NCBI RefSeq assembly: GCF_017305435.1
Contig: NZ_JAFKIP010000003.1
Location: 124,001 to 188,000, forward strand
Direction: 5' to 3'
DNA length: 64,000 bases
From: Microbacterium sp.
Lineage (GTDB): Bacteria; Actinomycetota; Actinomycetes; Actinomycetales; Microbacteriaceae
The notes beneath the pieces were generated by a model, which saw only the letters and a program-made list of their open reading frames with translations, had not been told where the DNA came from and did no database searches. This document shows, piece after piece, positions 17,167-25,308 of the stretch. Each line of letters opens with the position of its first letter. The first letter of the stretch is position 1. A program made the position numbers and the translations under genes.

Positions 17167-18882
17167 CTACGAGGTCGGTGCCCCCGGCGGGATGCGCGCC
17201 GCGATCGCCGCGCGTGAGGTGACGTCGAGACGGTCGAGGATCGCCGAGACGTGCTTCTCGACCGTGCGCTCGCTGAGGCCCAGGAGATCGGCGATCTGGG
17301 CATTGCGCCGGCCCGCCGCGACCAGGCGAGCGACCTCGAGCTGACGCGGGCTGAGGTCGGCGACGTCTCCCGCGACCGGCGCTCCGGCCAAGCGGGCGGC
17401 GAGCTCCACCCGGGACCGGACACCGAGCACGGCCAGCACCTCGGCGACGTGCGATTTCACCGTTCCGAGTGAGAGGAAACGCAGCCGGGCGATCGTGGGG
17501 TTGCTGTGGCCCTCCGCGAGGAGGGCGGCGATCTCACGCTCGCGAGAGCTGAGCACGCTGAGGTCGCCGACGAGGCCGGTGTGGGCGGCCGCGAGCCGGC
17601 GCCACTCCCGCGCGGCCAGCGCGCGGACGGACTCGACGCCGAGCCGGTCGGCCTCCGAGGCGATCTCCCGGAGCGCCGCCGCGGCCCGGACCGGGTCGGG
17701 GTCGAGGCTCGCGTGCAGCTGACGGCCGCGCAGGGCTTCGATGTGCGAGCCGAGCGCCTCGTCGAGCTCCACCGACGCGATGGCGTGCGCGCGTGCCTCG
17801 TCCAACCGGCCCCTCATCGCGGCGATCGCCCCCTGCGACCGGGCCACGGCGGATGCCGCGACGAGGTAGCCGCTGAGCTCGGTGGCGCGATCGAGCAGCT
17901 CCTCGGCACGCGCGAGGTCGCCGCGCTGGGCCGCCGCGAGGATGATGATCTCGTACGCGAAGGCCCGGTCCCACAGCTTGCAGCGCGACAGATCCGTGCC
18001 GCCCACGGCGGCGAGGAGCGCCGCGGACGCCTGCAGCTGGCCGAGTGTCCGCATCCCCCACCCGATATAGAGGCACGAACCCACGCTCAGATAGTTGACG
18101 TCACCGCGCGCCCGGAGGAGAACCTCCGCGGATGCCCGTTCGAAGCTCCGCCGGTCGCCGATCTGCGCATTGCCGTAGGCGGCGATCGCGTCCAGCACGA
18201 CGAGGGCACGAGCGGGCACGCCTTCCCCGTGGCGCATGAACCCGTCGCGGATGTCGCGGGCCTGGCCGGACGTGCCGCGGAACGCGTGCAGTCGCGCCCG
18301 GAGGAGCTGCAGTGTCAGCGCGGCGCCGTCGATGCGGCCGTCGTCCTCGCCGGGCGCGGTCACCTGGCCCGGAGCCAGCCCCGACTCCTCGATCAGCTGT
18401 TCGGCGACATCGAAAGCGGCGACGCTGAGCGCCGCCTCGGCGAGGAGGTAGCGCGTGAGCAGGTCGTCGCGACGACGACGCGACGACCCGGAGCCCGCGT
18501 CGGATGCCGTCGATACGCGCAGGGCCGCGAGGGAGATCCCCCGCTCTTCCGCATGCGCCGTGCCGACCATCGCGTCGGTCATGAGCACCGCGGCGCCACC
18601 CATCCGGACGACAGCGGAGCTGCCACCAGACGACGCGTCAGCAGCGGCGGCCGCGTGATCGGCTGCCGCGCGGAACCGGCAGGCGATGACGGCAGCCATC
18701 GCCGCCGCGACGCCCAGGCGGGCTCTGCGCTCGGCGCCGCCCGGATCGTCGGTGTCGAGCTGCGCGATGGCGGACTCGAGCCGCGCCAGATGCGCTGCCG
18801 CGTCGCCCGAGAACACCGCGACGAGCGTCTCATCGAGAAGGGCGCACGCGTCGTCGCCGCCCTCCGTGACCGTCGGCCTCAC
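17167..18882 (-). CDS. LuxR-type regulator with two tandem C-terminal HTH domains
   Basis: A 571-aa protein. The first 430 residues are an Ala-rich all-helical region suggestive of TPR-like repeats, without an evident ATPase P-loop. The C-terminus contains two LuxR/GerE helix-turn-helix units back to back: about 440-500 (LSSREREIAALLAEGHSN, TVKSHVAEVLAVLGV) and about 509-565 (LSPRQLEVARLVAAGRRN, TVEKHVSAILDRLDV). Both keep the typical E and the TVxxHV recognition helix. GTG start with GGAG five bases upstream, ten bases after the hydrolase stop, and nine bases before lplA, so it sits in a minus-strand operon. Targets unknown. Confidence 0.88.
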   Translation of the reverse strand: MRPTVTEGGDDACALLDETLVAVFSGDAAAHLARLESAIAQLDTDDPGGAERRARLGVAAAMAAVIACRFRAAADHAAAAADASSGGSSAVVRMGGAAVLMTDAMVGTAHAEERGISLAALRVSTASDAGSGSSRRRRDDLLTRYLLAEAALSVAAFDVAEQLIEESGLAPGQVTAPGEDDGRIDGAALTLQLLRARLHAFRGTSGQARDIRDGFMRHGEGVPARALVVLDAIAAYGNAQIGDRRSFERASAEVLLRARGDVNYLSVGSCLYIGWGMRTLGQLQASAALLAAVGGTDLSRCKLWDRAFAYEIIILAAAQRGDLARAEELLDRATELSGYLVAASAVARSQGAIAAMRGRLDEARAHAIASVELDEALGSHIEALRGRQLHASLDPDPVRAAAALREIASEADRLGVESVRALAAREWRRLAAAHTGLVGDLSVLSSREREIAALLAEGHSNPTIARLRFLSLGTVKSHVAEVLAVLGVRSRVELAARLAGAPVAGDVADLSPRQLEVARLVAAGRRNAQIADLLGLSERTVEKHVSAILDRLDVTSRAAIAARIPPGAPTS

Positions 18883-18892
18883 GTGAGCTCCA

Positions 18893-19777
18893 TCACCCCC
18901 GCATCGGGAAGCGCGCGTCGAGCCATGCCAGCAGGTCGTCGGAGACCTGCTGCGAGATCGTCTCGTTGAAGATCTCGTGCCGCGCCCCCGGGTAGACGAG
19001 CGTCGTCACGTCGGTGAGCCCGGAGCGCGTGCGGTACGCATTGGCGAGCCGGTGGACGCTGCGCGGACCGCCGACCGTGTCATCGCGCCCCACCATCAAG
19101 AGCACCGGGACGTCGCGCGGGAGGTTCCTGGCGGGCCTGCCGAACAGTCGCAGCCCGTCGACCGGGCCGAACAGCTTGAGCACGGAGTCGGTCGTCGTCA
19201 GCGGATCGTCGAGGAAGGCACGACCGACGGAGAGATCGGACGAGAGCCATTCGGTGCCCATCGCGCCGGGCGCCTTCCACGGGGCGTTGAGGTCGCCCGC
19301 GTTGAGGGAACCGGGCCACCGGAAGGCCGAACCGCTCAGGACGACGGCATCGTAGGCATCCGCGTGCTCGTTCACGAGCATCTGCGCGAGGAAGGATCCC
19401 CACGAGTGTCCGATGAGAACGAGCGGAAGGTCGGGATTCTCGCTGTGGATGAGCTCCGTGAGCTGCCCGCACGCCTCCTTGGCGGCGCGCAGGCCCCCGG
19501 GGCCGAGCGTGCCGAGCTTCCGATGGTCGCCGCCGTGCTGGCCGAGGCCCGTGCGTCCGTGACCGCGGTGGTCGTCGGCGTACACGATGAACCCGGCGCC
19601 GGTCAGCCGTGAGATCAGCGCTCCATAGCGGCCGGCGTGCTCGCCGACTCCGTGCAGGAGCTGCACGACGCCCCGAGGTTCGGCCGCGGCCGCGTAGTGA
19701 TCGAAGACGATGCGGATGCCGTAACTATCGGTGAACGCGCGCTCGGTGCCGTTGCCGTCTGCGGAGGGGGTGGACAT
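18893..19777 (-). CDS. Alpha/beta-hydrolase, monoacylglycerol-lipase-like
   Basis: A 294-aa serine hydrolase. It contains LLHGVGEHAGRY (40-51), DDHRGHGRTG (68-77), the nucleophile Ser125 in GHSWGS, an Asp in VGRDDTVGGP and the catalytic His in PGARHEIFNE, all typical of the monoacylglycerol lipase/lysophospholipase group. No signal peptide. It is the first gene of the run hydrolase-luxR-lipoate ligase-methyltransferase on the minus strand. Its substrate is probably a lipid ester, by family only. Confidence 0.88.
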   Translation of the reverse strand: MSTPSADGNGTERAFTDSYGIRIVFDHYAAAAEPRGVVQLLHGVGEHAGRYGALISRLTGAGFIVYADDHRGHGRTGLGQHGGDHRKLGTLGPGGLRAAKEACGQLTELIHSENPDLPLVLIGHSWGSFLAQMLVNEHADAYDAVVLSGSAFRWPGSLNAGDLNAPWKAPGAMGTEWLSSDLSVGRAFLDDPLTTTDSVLKLFGPVDGLRLFGRPARNLPRDVPVLLMVGRDDTVGGPRSVHRLANAYRTRSGLTDVTTLVYPGARHEIFNETISQQVSDDLLAWLDARFPMRG

Positions 19778-19821
19778 GGCGTGAGTCTAGTGACGCAGAT
19801 ACCCTCTTACATCGGATGACT

Positions 19822-19840
19822 TCGCTAGCTAAACTAGCGA
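19822..19840. promoter_or_regulatory. Perfect operator-like palindrome at the efflux gene promoter
   Basis: TCGCTAG and CTAGCGA form perfect 7-bp arms around CTAAA. The dyad covers a possible -10, TAAACT (19830-19835), with TTACAT (19807-19812) 17 bp upstream. It ends three bases before the GTG at 19844, and no ribosome site is visible, so the message may be leaderless and controlled by a repressor bound here. No regulator gene is adjacent on this side. Confidence 0.68.
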
Positions 19841-19843
19841 TTT

Positions 19844-21475
19844 GTGAAGGATCTCTCGTCGCGCCGCTGGGTCGGCCTCGTCTTCATCAGCCTCGCGGTT
19901 GCGCTCATCATCGTGGACTCGACGATCGTCAACGTCGCCGTGCCCGCGATCGTGGACGACCTCAAGATCTCGTCGACGCAGGTGCAGTGGGTGCAGGAGG
20001 CGTACACGCTCGTCTTCGCGTCGATGCTGCTGCTCTTCGGGTCCCTCGCCGACCGATTCGGGCGTCGGCGCATGCTGCTGACCGGCGTCGTGCTGTTCGC
20101 GGGCGCATCCGTCGCGGCGGGTCTCGCGGCGTCGGGCGACCTCCTGATCGCAGCGCGACTCGTGCAGGGCGTGGGCGGCGCGATGATGCTGCCGAGCACG
20201 CTGTCGCTGCTGAACGCGACGTTCCGGGGTCGGGAGCGCGGCATCGCGTTCGCCGTGTGGGGCTCGACGATCGGGGGCATGGCGGCGGTCGGGCCGCTCC
20301 TCGGCGGGTGGCTGACGACGGACTTCTCGTGGCGGTGGGCGTTCGGGATCAATGTGCCCCTCGGCATCCTGATCTTCATCGGCGTGCTGCTGACGGTGTC
20401 GGAGTCGCGGGAGGGCGGTGCCGGTCGCATCGACGTCATCGGCGCCGTGCTGTCGGTGGCGCTGTTCGGTGCGCTCGTCTTCGGGCTGATCGAGGGACGC
20501 ACGCTCGGCTGGTGGGCGGTGAACGACCCGTTCACGCTCGGCGGCTGGACGTGGCCGTGGGATCTCTCACCGGTGCCCGTGGCTTTCGCGATCAGCGTCC
20601 TCGCGCTCATCGCGTTCCTGCTGTGGGCGCGGCACCGTTCGCGCGCCGGGCTGGCGACGCTGCTCGACCCGAAGCTCTTCTCCATCAGGACGTTCCGCAG
20701 CGGCAACCTCGCCGCGCTCGTCGTCGCGCTCGGCGAGTTCGGCATCATCCTGTCGCTGCCGATCTGGCTGCAGTTCGTGCTCGGCTTCGATGCGCTGCAG
20801 ACGGGGCTCGTGCTGATCGCGCTCGCGGTGGGGTCCTTCGTCGCGAGCGGGTTCGCCGGGGCATCCAGCGGCAAGGTGAGCCCCGTCCTGATCGTGCGGG
20901 TGGGGCTCGTGGCCGAGATCGTCGGCATCGCCTGGGTGGGCCTCGTCGTCGGACCGGATGCCGCGTGGGGGTGGCTGCTGCCCGCGCTGTTCGTCTACGG
21001 ATTCGGGGTGGGCCTCGCGACGGCGCAGCTGACCGGGGTGATCCTGCAGGACGTGCCCGTCGAGCTGTCGGGGCAGGGGTCGGGGACGCAGTCGACCGCG
21101 CGCCAGGTGGGGTCGGCGCTCGGCATCGCGATCCTCGGGACGGTGCTCTTCTCGTCCACGGCCGGCATCCTGTCGTCGTCGCTGGATGACCGCGGCCTCC
21201 CGGCGGCCGAGCGTGATCAGATCGTGTCGTCGGTCGTCGACAGCGCGGGCGCCGCGATCGCCGGGCTCGAACAGAACCCGCAGACCGCGGATGCGGCGGC
21301 CGACGCCAAAGCCGCCTTCTCGGACGGCACGCGGCTCGCGGCCTTCACCGCCGCCGGGTTCCTCGCGATCGGGCTGCTTGCGACGATCCCGCTGGGGCGC
21401 GCGTCGCGGCGGGAGCACCCCGGTGTGGAGTCATCGTCGTCGCGGAGCACAGGCCAGGTCGACTCCCACGATTGA
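19844..21475 (+). CDS. DHA2-family MFS drug efflux transporter
   Basis: A 543-aa, 14-helix EmrB/QacA-type proton antiporter. The first helix shows LALIIVDSTIVNVAVPAI-like sequence (VDSTIVNVAVPAI, residues 25-37), motif A FGSLADRFGRRRML (about 65-78), and the antiporter motif C region GPLLGGWL (about 151-158). Substrate is likely an antimicrobial or toxic organic compound, by family. The start is GTG at 19844 directly after a palindromic operator. It converges on the HNH gene with a three-base gap. Confidence 0.9.
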   Translation: MKDLSSRRWVGLVFISLAVALIIVDSTIVNVAVPAIVDDLKISSTQVQWVQEAYTLVFASMLLLFGSLADRFGRRRMLLTGVVLFAGASVAAGLAASGDLLIAARLVQGVGGAMMLPSTLSLLNATFRGRERGIAFAVWGSTIGGMAAVGPLLGGWLTTDFSWRWAFGINVPLGILIFIGVLLTVSESREGGAGRIDVIGAVLSVALFGALVFGLIEGRTLGWWAVNDPFTLGGWTWPWDLSPVPVAFAISVLALIAFLLWARHRSRAGLATLLDPKLFSIRTFRSGNLAALVVALGEFGIILSLPIWLQFVLGFDALQTGLVLIALAVGSFVASGFAGASSGKVSPVLIVRVGLVAEIVGIAWVGLVVGPDAAWGWLLPALFVYGFGVGLATAQLTGVILQDVPVELSGQGSGTQSTARQVGSALGIAILGTVLFSSTAGILSSSLDDRGLPAAERDQIVSSVVDSAGAAIAGLEQNPQTADAAADAKAAFSDGTRLAAFTAAGFLAIGLLATIPLGRASRREHPGVESSSSRSTGQVDSHD

Positions 21476-21478
21476 ACT

Positions 21479-22891
21479 TCAGAACGGTGGAACGTCGGCG
21501 GGGTCGCGAGCGGTGGTGAAGAGCGACGCCCCACGCGATGGGGCGGCTCGGGCGACGACGACGGGAGGAGCATCGTTGCGGTGAATTCTGCCGGTGGGCG
21601 AGACGAACTCGAGTGTTCCGCCCCCGCACTGGATGACTCGCCAGGGGGAGGCGTGTTTCAGCGTGTGGTGGCTCCTGCAGAGAACCTCGAGGTTGTCGGG
21701 GCGGGTGCGCCCACCGTCGGCGAAAGGAACGGTGTGGTCGATGTCCGCGCGATGCGCGGGGCGGCGGCATCCGGGCCATCGGCAATGCTGATCGCGGGCG
21801 GCGATCAAGCGGCGGAGGTGCGTGCCGGGGCGATAAACGTCGAGCCGCAGGGGTTCTGCGGTGACCGGATGGATCATGACACGGTGCCAGCAGGGTGCGG
21901 CGGCGGCGAGCGCGCGGGCGGTGCCCGGGTCGATGGGAGTCGTGCCGTCGAGGAGGGCGGGGTCGTCATCGAGTCCCGCGAGCGTGAGCAGCGGGATCGT
22001 GATCTGTACGGTCGCGCGGATTGCGCCGAGCCCGGCGTCGCCGACGGCTGCGGGCGCGCCAGCGAGCAGCAGGTCGCACATGAAGTCCGCGCGGCGCTGG
22101 TCGAGAGTGCGTTCGTCGGGGGCTTGATCGAGGTCGCTCACGCTCGCGTCCGCAGAGGTGTCGGTCGACGCCGAGTCGGATGCCTCGGCATCCACCTCGC
22201 CCTGCGCAATGCCCATCGTCGTGAGGCGTTCGTAGATGCCGCGGACGAGCGTCGTGGGGGCGTCCAGGAGGAGCCGGCTGAGGCCGTCGTCGAGGTCGAA
22301 CGTGCGTACGCGCCGACCATCGAACGCGCGGCGCCGGTTGTCTTCGACGATGTCGGGTTGAAGGCGTGCGGCGATCGCGCGGGCATAGTCACGCACCGCG
22401 GAGGCTGTCTCGTTCTGGGCGATGGGGAGGATCGCCTCCTCGTAGCGTTCCCGGTTCTCCGGACGCAGGGGCATCCCGGCATCGATGATCGCGGACGCGT
22501 GGCGTTCGTCGATCCGCCCCTCTCGGAGAGCGGCGAGGGTGGCGGGATAGGTGCCGACGAGCGCGGCCCCGTCGCCCAGCCAGTTCGACACCGTGCGCTC
22601 GCTGACGTGCAGCACTGTGGCGAGTTCGGCGAGCACTTCACGCAGCGGGATCGTGTCGCCCACCTCCCCGCCCGCGCCGGGGCGAGCGGCGCGCCGCTGA
22701 CCGACCCGCAACGCCACGAGATCGAGCGCCGCTGCGCACACCTCGGCACGTTCAGCCTGCAGCCGAGACATCTCCGCGCGGTTCCGCTCCGCGCGTGACA
22801 CCAGCGCGGACAGCTCCGTCCAGTGCGGATCGACGACGCCCGGCCTCCGCGCAGCGTCCATGGCCTCTTCGCGGGGCGAGAAAGCGACCAT
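21479..22891 (-). CDS. DUF222 / HNH endonuclease-domain protein
   Basis: A 470-aa member of the actinobacterial DUF222-HNH family, related to the 13E12 repeat proteins of mycobacteria. The N-terminal and middle part is the helical DUF222 region, including SERTVSNWLGDGAAL and RIDERHASAIIDAG. The HNH nuclease is near residue 385: CRWPGCRRP, ADIDHTVPFADGG, DNLEVLCRSHHTLKH, with Cys pairs for zinc and the catalytic His. Biological role is unsettled for the family. I set the start at 22891 on a CGGAGG box; longer in-frame extensions run into the AT-rich promoter. The promoter DNA is unusually AT-rich for this genome. Confidence 0.88.
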   Translation of the reverse strand: MVAFSPREEAMDAARRPGVVDPHWTELSALVSRAERNRAEMSRLQAERAEVCAAALDLVALRVGQRRAARPGAGGEVGDTIPLREVLAELATVLHVSERTVSNWLGDGAALVGTYPATLAALREGRIDERHASAIIDAGMPLRPENRERYEEAILPIAQNETASAVRDYARAIAARLQPDIVEDNRRRAFDGRRVRTFDLDDGLSRLLLDAPTTLVRGIYERLTTMGIAQGEVDAEASDSASTDTSADASVSDLDQAPDERTLDQRRADFMCDLLLAGAPAAVGDAGLGAIRATVQITIPLLTLAGLDDDPALLDGTTPIDPGTARALAAAAPCWHRVMIHPVTAEPLRLDVYRPGTHLRRLIAARDQHCRWPGCRRPAHRADIDHTVPFADGGRTRPDNLEVLCRSHHTLKHASPWRVIQCGGGTLEFVSPTGRIHRNDAPPVVVARAAPSRGASLFTTARDPADVPPF

Positions 22892-22977
22892 GGGGACCTC
22901 CGGACACGTCAGACGGACTGTGTCTGGAGGCATCTTCCAGAACCGAGGCGCCCCTCTCCAGGGCTCGATCGCCAATA

Positions 22978-23050
22978 GATCAATTGTATTACAGAAATGC
23001 AACAGGGGGCAAGAGAGAATACTCTCTTTGTTCGATAGTTTTGTGATCTC
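22978..23050 (-). promoter_or_regulatory. AT-rich promoter region of the DUF222-HNH gene
   Basis: This stretch is far richer in A and T than its surroundings. On the minus strand TTGCCC (23007-23012), 18 bp, TACAAT (22983-22988) gives a good promoter with a leader of about 85 nt. Partly overlapping the -35, AAGAGAG (23011-23017) and CTCTCTT (23022-23028) form a perfect 7-bp dyad that may be an operator. Confidence 0.55.
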
Positions 23051-23067
23051 GATACACCGCCGCTGCG

Positions 23068-23125
23068 CGTCGGCACTCGATCACCGATTCCACGACCCCA
23101 CGACCCGTCGGCACTCGATCACCGA
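23068..23125. repeat. 20-bp direct repeat between the HNH and MarR genes
   Basis: The sequence CGTCGGCACTCGATCACCGA occurs at 23068-23087 and identically at 23106-23125, a 38-bp period. Together with the AT-rich DNA beside it, it could mark an old insertion junction or a protein-binding array. The rest of the 22892-23184 interval holds the HNH promoter on the left and the marR operator on the right. Confidence 0.8.
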
Positions 23126-23148
23126 GTCGGCGGCCGCATCGGCGGTTT

Positions 23149-23178
23149 CCTTAGCAAGGCTAATGAGCTATGCTAAGG
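23149..23178. promoter_or_regulatory. marR promoter/operator with TTAGC half-sites
   Basis: CCTTAGC (23149-23155) and GCTAAGG (23172-23178) are perfect 7-bp inverted arms. A third half-site GCTAA lies at 23159-23163, so TTAGC-N3-GCTAA forms a tighter dyad on the left. A -10-like TATGCT (23169-23174) sits at the right arm. This is a natural autoregulatory site for the MarR protein and would control the cotranscribed MFS gene. Confidence 0.65.
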
Positions 23179-23184
23179 AAAAGA

Positions 23185-23625
23185 ATGAGCTCGCCGCACA
23201 CACCCGCAGATACCACCACCGAGGCATCCTCGCTGCGGATGGCGACCTTCCGCCTCGCGCGGCGGCTCCGCTCGCAGCGCGCGGTCGACACGATGAGTGA
23301 CGGGCAGTTCGCGGTGCTCGCGGCACTGAACGTCCACGGTGCACACACGCTCGGCGAGCTCGCCGACCGGGAGCGCGTGACGGCGCCGTCGATGAATCGC
23401 ACCGTCAACTGCCTCGAAGAGTCCGGCTACCTGACCCGCACCCCTGACGAGACCGACCGCCGGAAGGTCAACATCGCTCTCACGGACGAGGGCCGCGCCG
23501 TCGTCGCCGAGACGGTGCGCCGGCGCGACTCGTGGCTCGAGCAGGCCCTCGCCGAGCTCAGCCCGCAGCAGCGCGACCTGCTCCGGCAGGCAGCCGACCT
23601 CATGCGGGAGGTGGCGGCACGATGA
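23185..23625 (+). CDS. MarR-family transcriptional regulator
   Basis: A 146-aa winged-helix repressor. Visible are the HTH LADRERVTAPSMNRTVNCLE (about 57-76) and the wing DETDRRKVNIALTDEGRAV (about 86-104). Start ATG 23185 has AAGGA five bases upstream; an in-frame ATG at 23170 lies inside the operator and lacks one. The stop overlaps the start of the MFS transporter (ATGA), so the two are translated together. It probably senses the compound exported by that transporter. Confidence 0.92.
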   Translation: MSSPHTPADTTTEASSLRMATFRLARRLRSQRAVDTMSDGQFAVLAALNVHGAHTLGELADRERVTAPSMNRTVNCLEESGYLTRTPDETDRRKVNIALTDEGRAVVAETVRRRDSWLEQALAELSPQQRDLLRQAADLMREVAAR

Positions 23626-25016
23626 GCGGCGGGGGCTCGATGTTCCGCTCGCTGTCGCTCTTCAACTACCGCGTGTGGTTCATCGGCGCGCTCGTGTCCA
23701 ACATCGGCGGCTGGATGCAGTCGACGGCGCAGGACTGGGTCGTGCTGACGCAGCTGACCGACAACGACGCGACGGCGATGGGCGTGACGATGGCGCTGCA
23801 GTTCGGCCCACCGCTCGTACTCGTGCCGATCACGGGCTGGGTCGCCGACCGGTTCGACCGGCGCAAGCTGCTGATGGTCACTCAGTCGTCGCTCATGCTG
23901 CTCGGCATCGCCGTCGGCGTCCTTCTGCTCACGAACGTTATGACCCTCCCGCTGATGTGGATGTTCGCGCTCATGTTCGGCGTCGCGAACGCGTTCGACA
24001 GCCCCGCCCGCCAGGCCTTCGTCTCCGACCTCGTCGCACGGGAGAACGCGTCGAACGCCGTCGCGCTCAACGCGGCATCCTTCAACACGGCACGCCTCAT
24101 CGGCCCCGCCATCGGCGGTGTGATGATCGTCCTCGTCGGCGCGGGCTGGATGTTCCTCGTCAACGCACTGACGTTCTTCGCGATGCTGATCGCCCTCGCC
24201 GTCATCCGTGCCGGCGAGCTCGTGCCCCGCGTGAAGGCTCCCGGAGCCGCACGTCTCGCCGATGGCTTCCGCTACGTGCGGGGGCGCCCCGACCTCATGG
24301 TGACCTTCGCGATGGTGTTCCTCATCGGCGCGTTCGGCATGAACTTCCCGATCTTCGCGTCGACGATGGCGATCGAATTCGGCCGCAACGCCGACGGCTA
24401 CGGCCTGCTCAGCTCGGTGCTCGCGATCGGCTCGCTGGCCGGAGCCCTGCTCGCGGCGCGCCGAGACCGCGCCCGGATGCGCGTCGTCATGTATGCCGCC
24501 GGGGGCTTCGGCGTCGTCTCGCTGGTCTCGGCGACGATGCCGCTGTACGTTCTGTACGCCGCGATGCTCGTACTCGTCGGGTTCTGCACCGTCTCGATGA
24601 TGACGACCGCCAACGGGTACGTGCAGACAACGACCGATCCCGCGCTGCGCGGACGCGTGATGGCGCTGTACATGGCGATCCTGATGGGCTCGACGCCCAT
24701 CGGCGCACCCATCGCCGGATGGGTGGCCGACACGTTCGGCCCCCGCGTCGCGATCAGCGTCGGCGGCGTCGCGGGCCTCGTCGCCTTCGCGATCGGGTTC
24801 TGCTGGCTCCTGTACTCGGGCCGGCTGCACCGCAACGACTCACGTCGGTTCGTCCTCACTCTCGACGAGACGCGCCCGATCGCCGTCGTCGCCGCGGTCG
24901 CCCCGGAGGAGTTCAGCGACGAAGTCGCCGGGACGACGCCGATCCGCCTCCCCGAGATGGACGTCCCCGACATCGACGTGCCCGAGGTCGCGCCCGATCG
25001 CACACGGCGCGCGTGA
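23622..25016 (+). CDS. MFS exporter (EntS/TetV-like)
   Basis: A 464-aa, 12-helix MFS protein resembling siderophore/drug exporters of the EntS group: LFNYRVWFIGALVSNIGGWM at the first helix, ITGWVADRFDRRKLL in loop 2-3, and the helix 4-5 ANAFDSPARQAFVSDLV motif near residue 124 that is typical of this branch. A hydrophilic C-terminal tail of about 60 residues follows helix 12. It is coupled to the upstream marR gene by an ATGA overlap. Substrate unknown. Confidence 0.89.
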   Translation: MSGGGSMFRSLSLFNYRVWFIGALVSNIGGWMQSTAQDWVVLTQLTDNDATAMGVTMALQFGPPLVLVPITGWVADRFDRRKLLMVTQSSLMLLGIAVGVLLLTNVMTLPLMWMFALMFGVANAFDSPARQAFVSDLVARENASNAVALNAASFNTARLIGPAIGGVMIVLVGAGWMFLVNALTFFAMLIALAVIRAGELVPRVKAPGAARLADGFRYVRGRPDLMVTFAMVFLIGAFGMNFPIFASTMAIEFGRNADGYGLLSSVLAIGSLAGALLAARRDRARMRVVMYAAGGFGVVSLVSATMPLYVLYAAMLVLVGFCTVSMMTTANGYVQTTTDPALRGRVMALYMAILMGSTPIGAPIAGWVADTFGPRVAISVGGVAGLVAFAIGFCWLLYSGRLHRNDSRRFVLTLDETRPIAVVAAVAPEEFSDEVAGTTPIRLPEMDVPDIDVPEVAPDRTRRA

Positions 25017-25021
25017 GCGTT

Positions 25022-25035
25022 CTGTCCATATTCTG
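25022..25035. promoter_or_regulatory. Candidate AraC-regulator site upstream of the P450 operon
   Basis: CTGTCCATATTCTG lies 79 bp before the ferredoxin start. A near-identical element, CTGTCCATGTTTCTG, is found at 28717-28731 upstream of the aldo/keto reductase gene, and the AraC gene lies between the two operons. Sharing of a rare motif by just these two upstream regions suggests a common activator site. Confidence 0.5.
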
Positions 25036-25113
25036 ACCGCGGTTTGCATGGGAATCACGGCGAGGTCCGACTTGAATTGACCGCATTGTTCTACCGAGTA
25101 CAGAGGAGTACCG

Positions 25114-25308
25114 ATGAGCGTTGTGGTCCAGACGAGCGCCTGCGTCGGGGCAGGTCAGTGCGCGCTGGTCGCACCGGACGTGTTCGATCAGGACGATGAC
25201 GGGATCGTGCTGCTGCTCGAGGCCGAGCCGCAGGGCGCCGACCTGGATGCCGCGACGAAGGCCGCGCGCCTGTGCCCGGCGCGTGCGATCGCCCTGACCG
25301 CGCCGTGA
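25114..25308 (+). CDS. Ferredoxin, [3Fe-4S] P450-partner type
   Basis: A 64-aa electron carrier. It has Cys10 and Cys16 (CVGAGQC) and Cys54 (CPARAI); the position between the first two that would supply a fourth ligand is Ala/Gly, which predicts a [3Fe-4S] cluster as in other actinobacterial P450 ferredoxins. It passes electrons from the reductase encoded immediately downstream (GTGA overlap) to the cytochrome P450. GAGGAG precedes the ATG. Confidence 0.93.
   Translation: MSVVVQTSACVGAGQCALVAPDVFDQDDDGIVLLLEAEPQGADLDAATKAARLCPARAIALTAP

Noticed and set aside
21479-22891. HNH gene as intron- or intein-borne homing endonuclease
   Set aside because: Full DUF222 domain in front, no splicing motifs, and no interrupted host gene around it.
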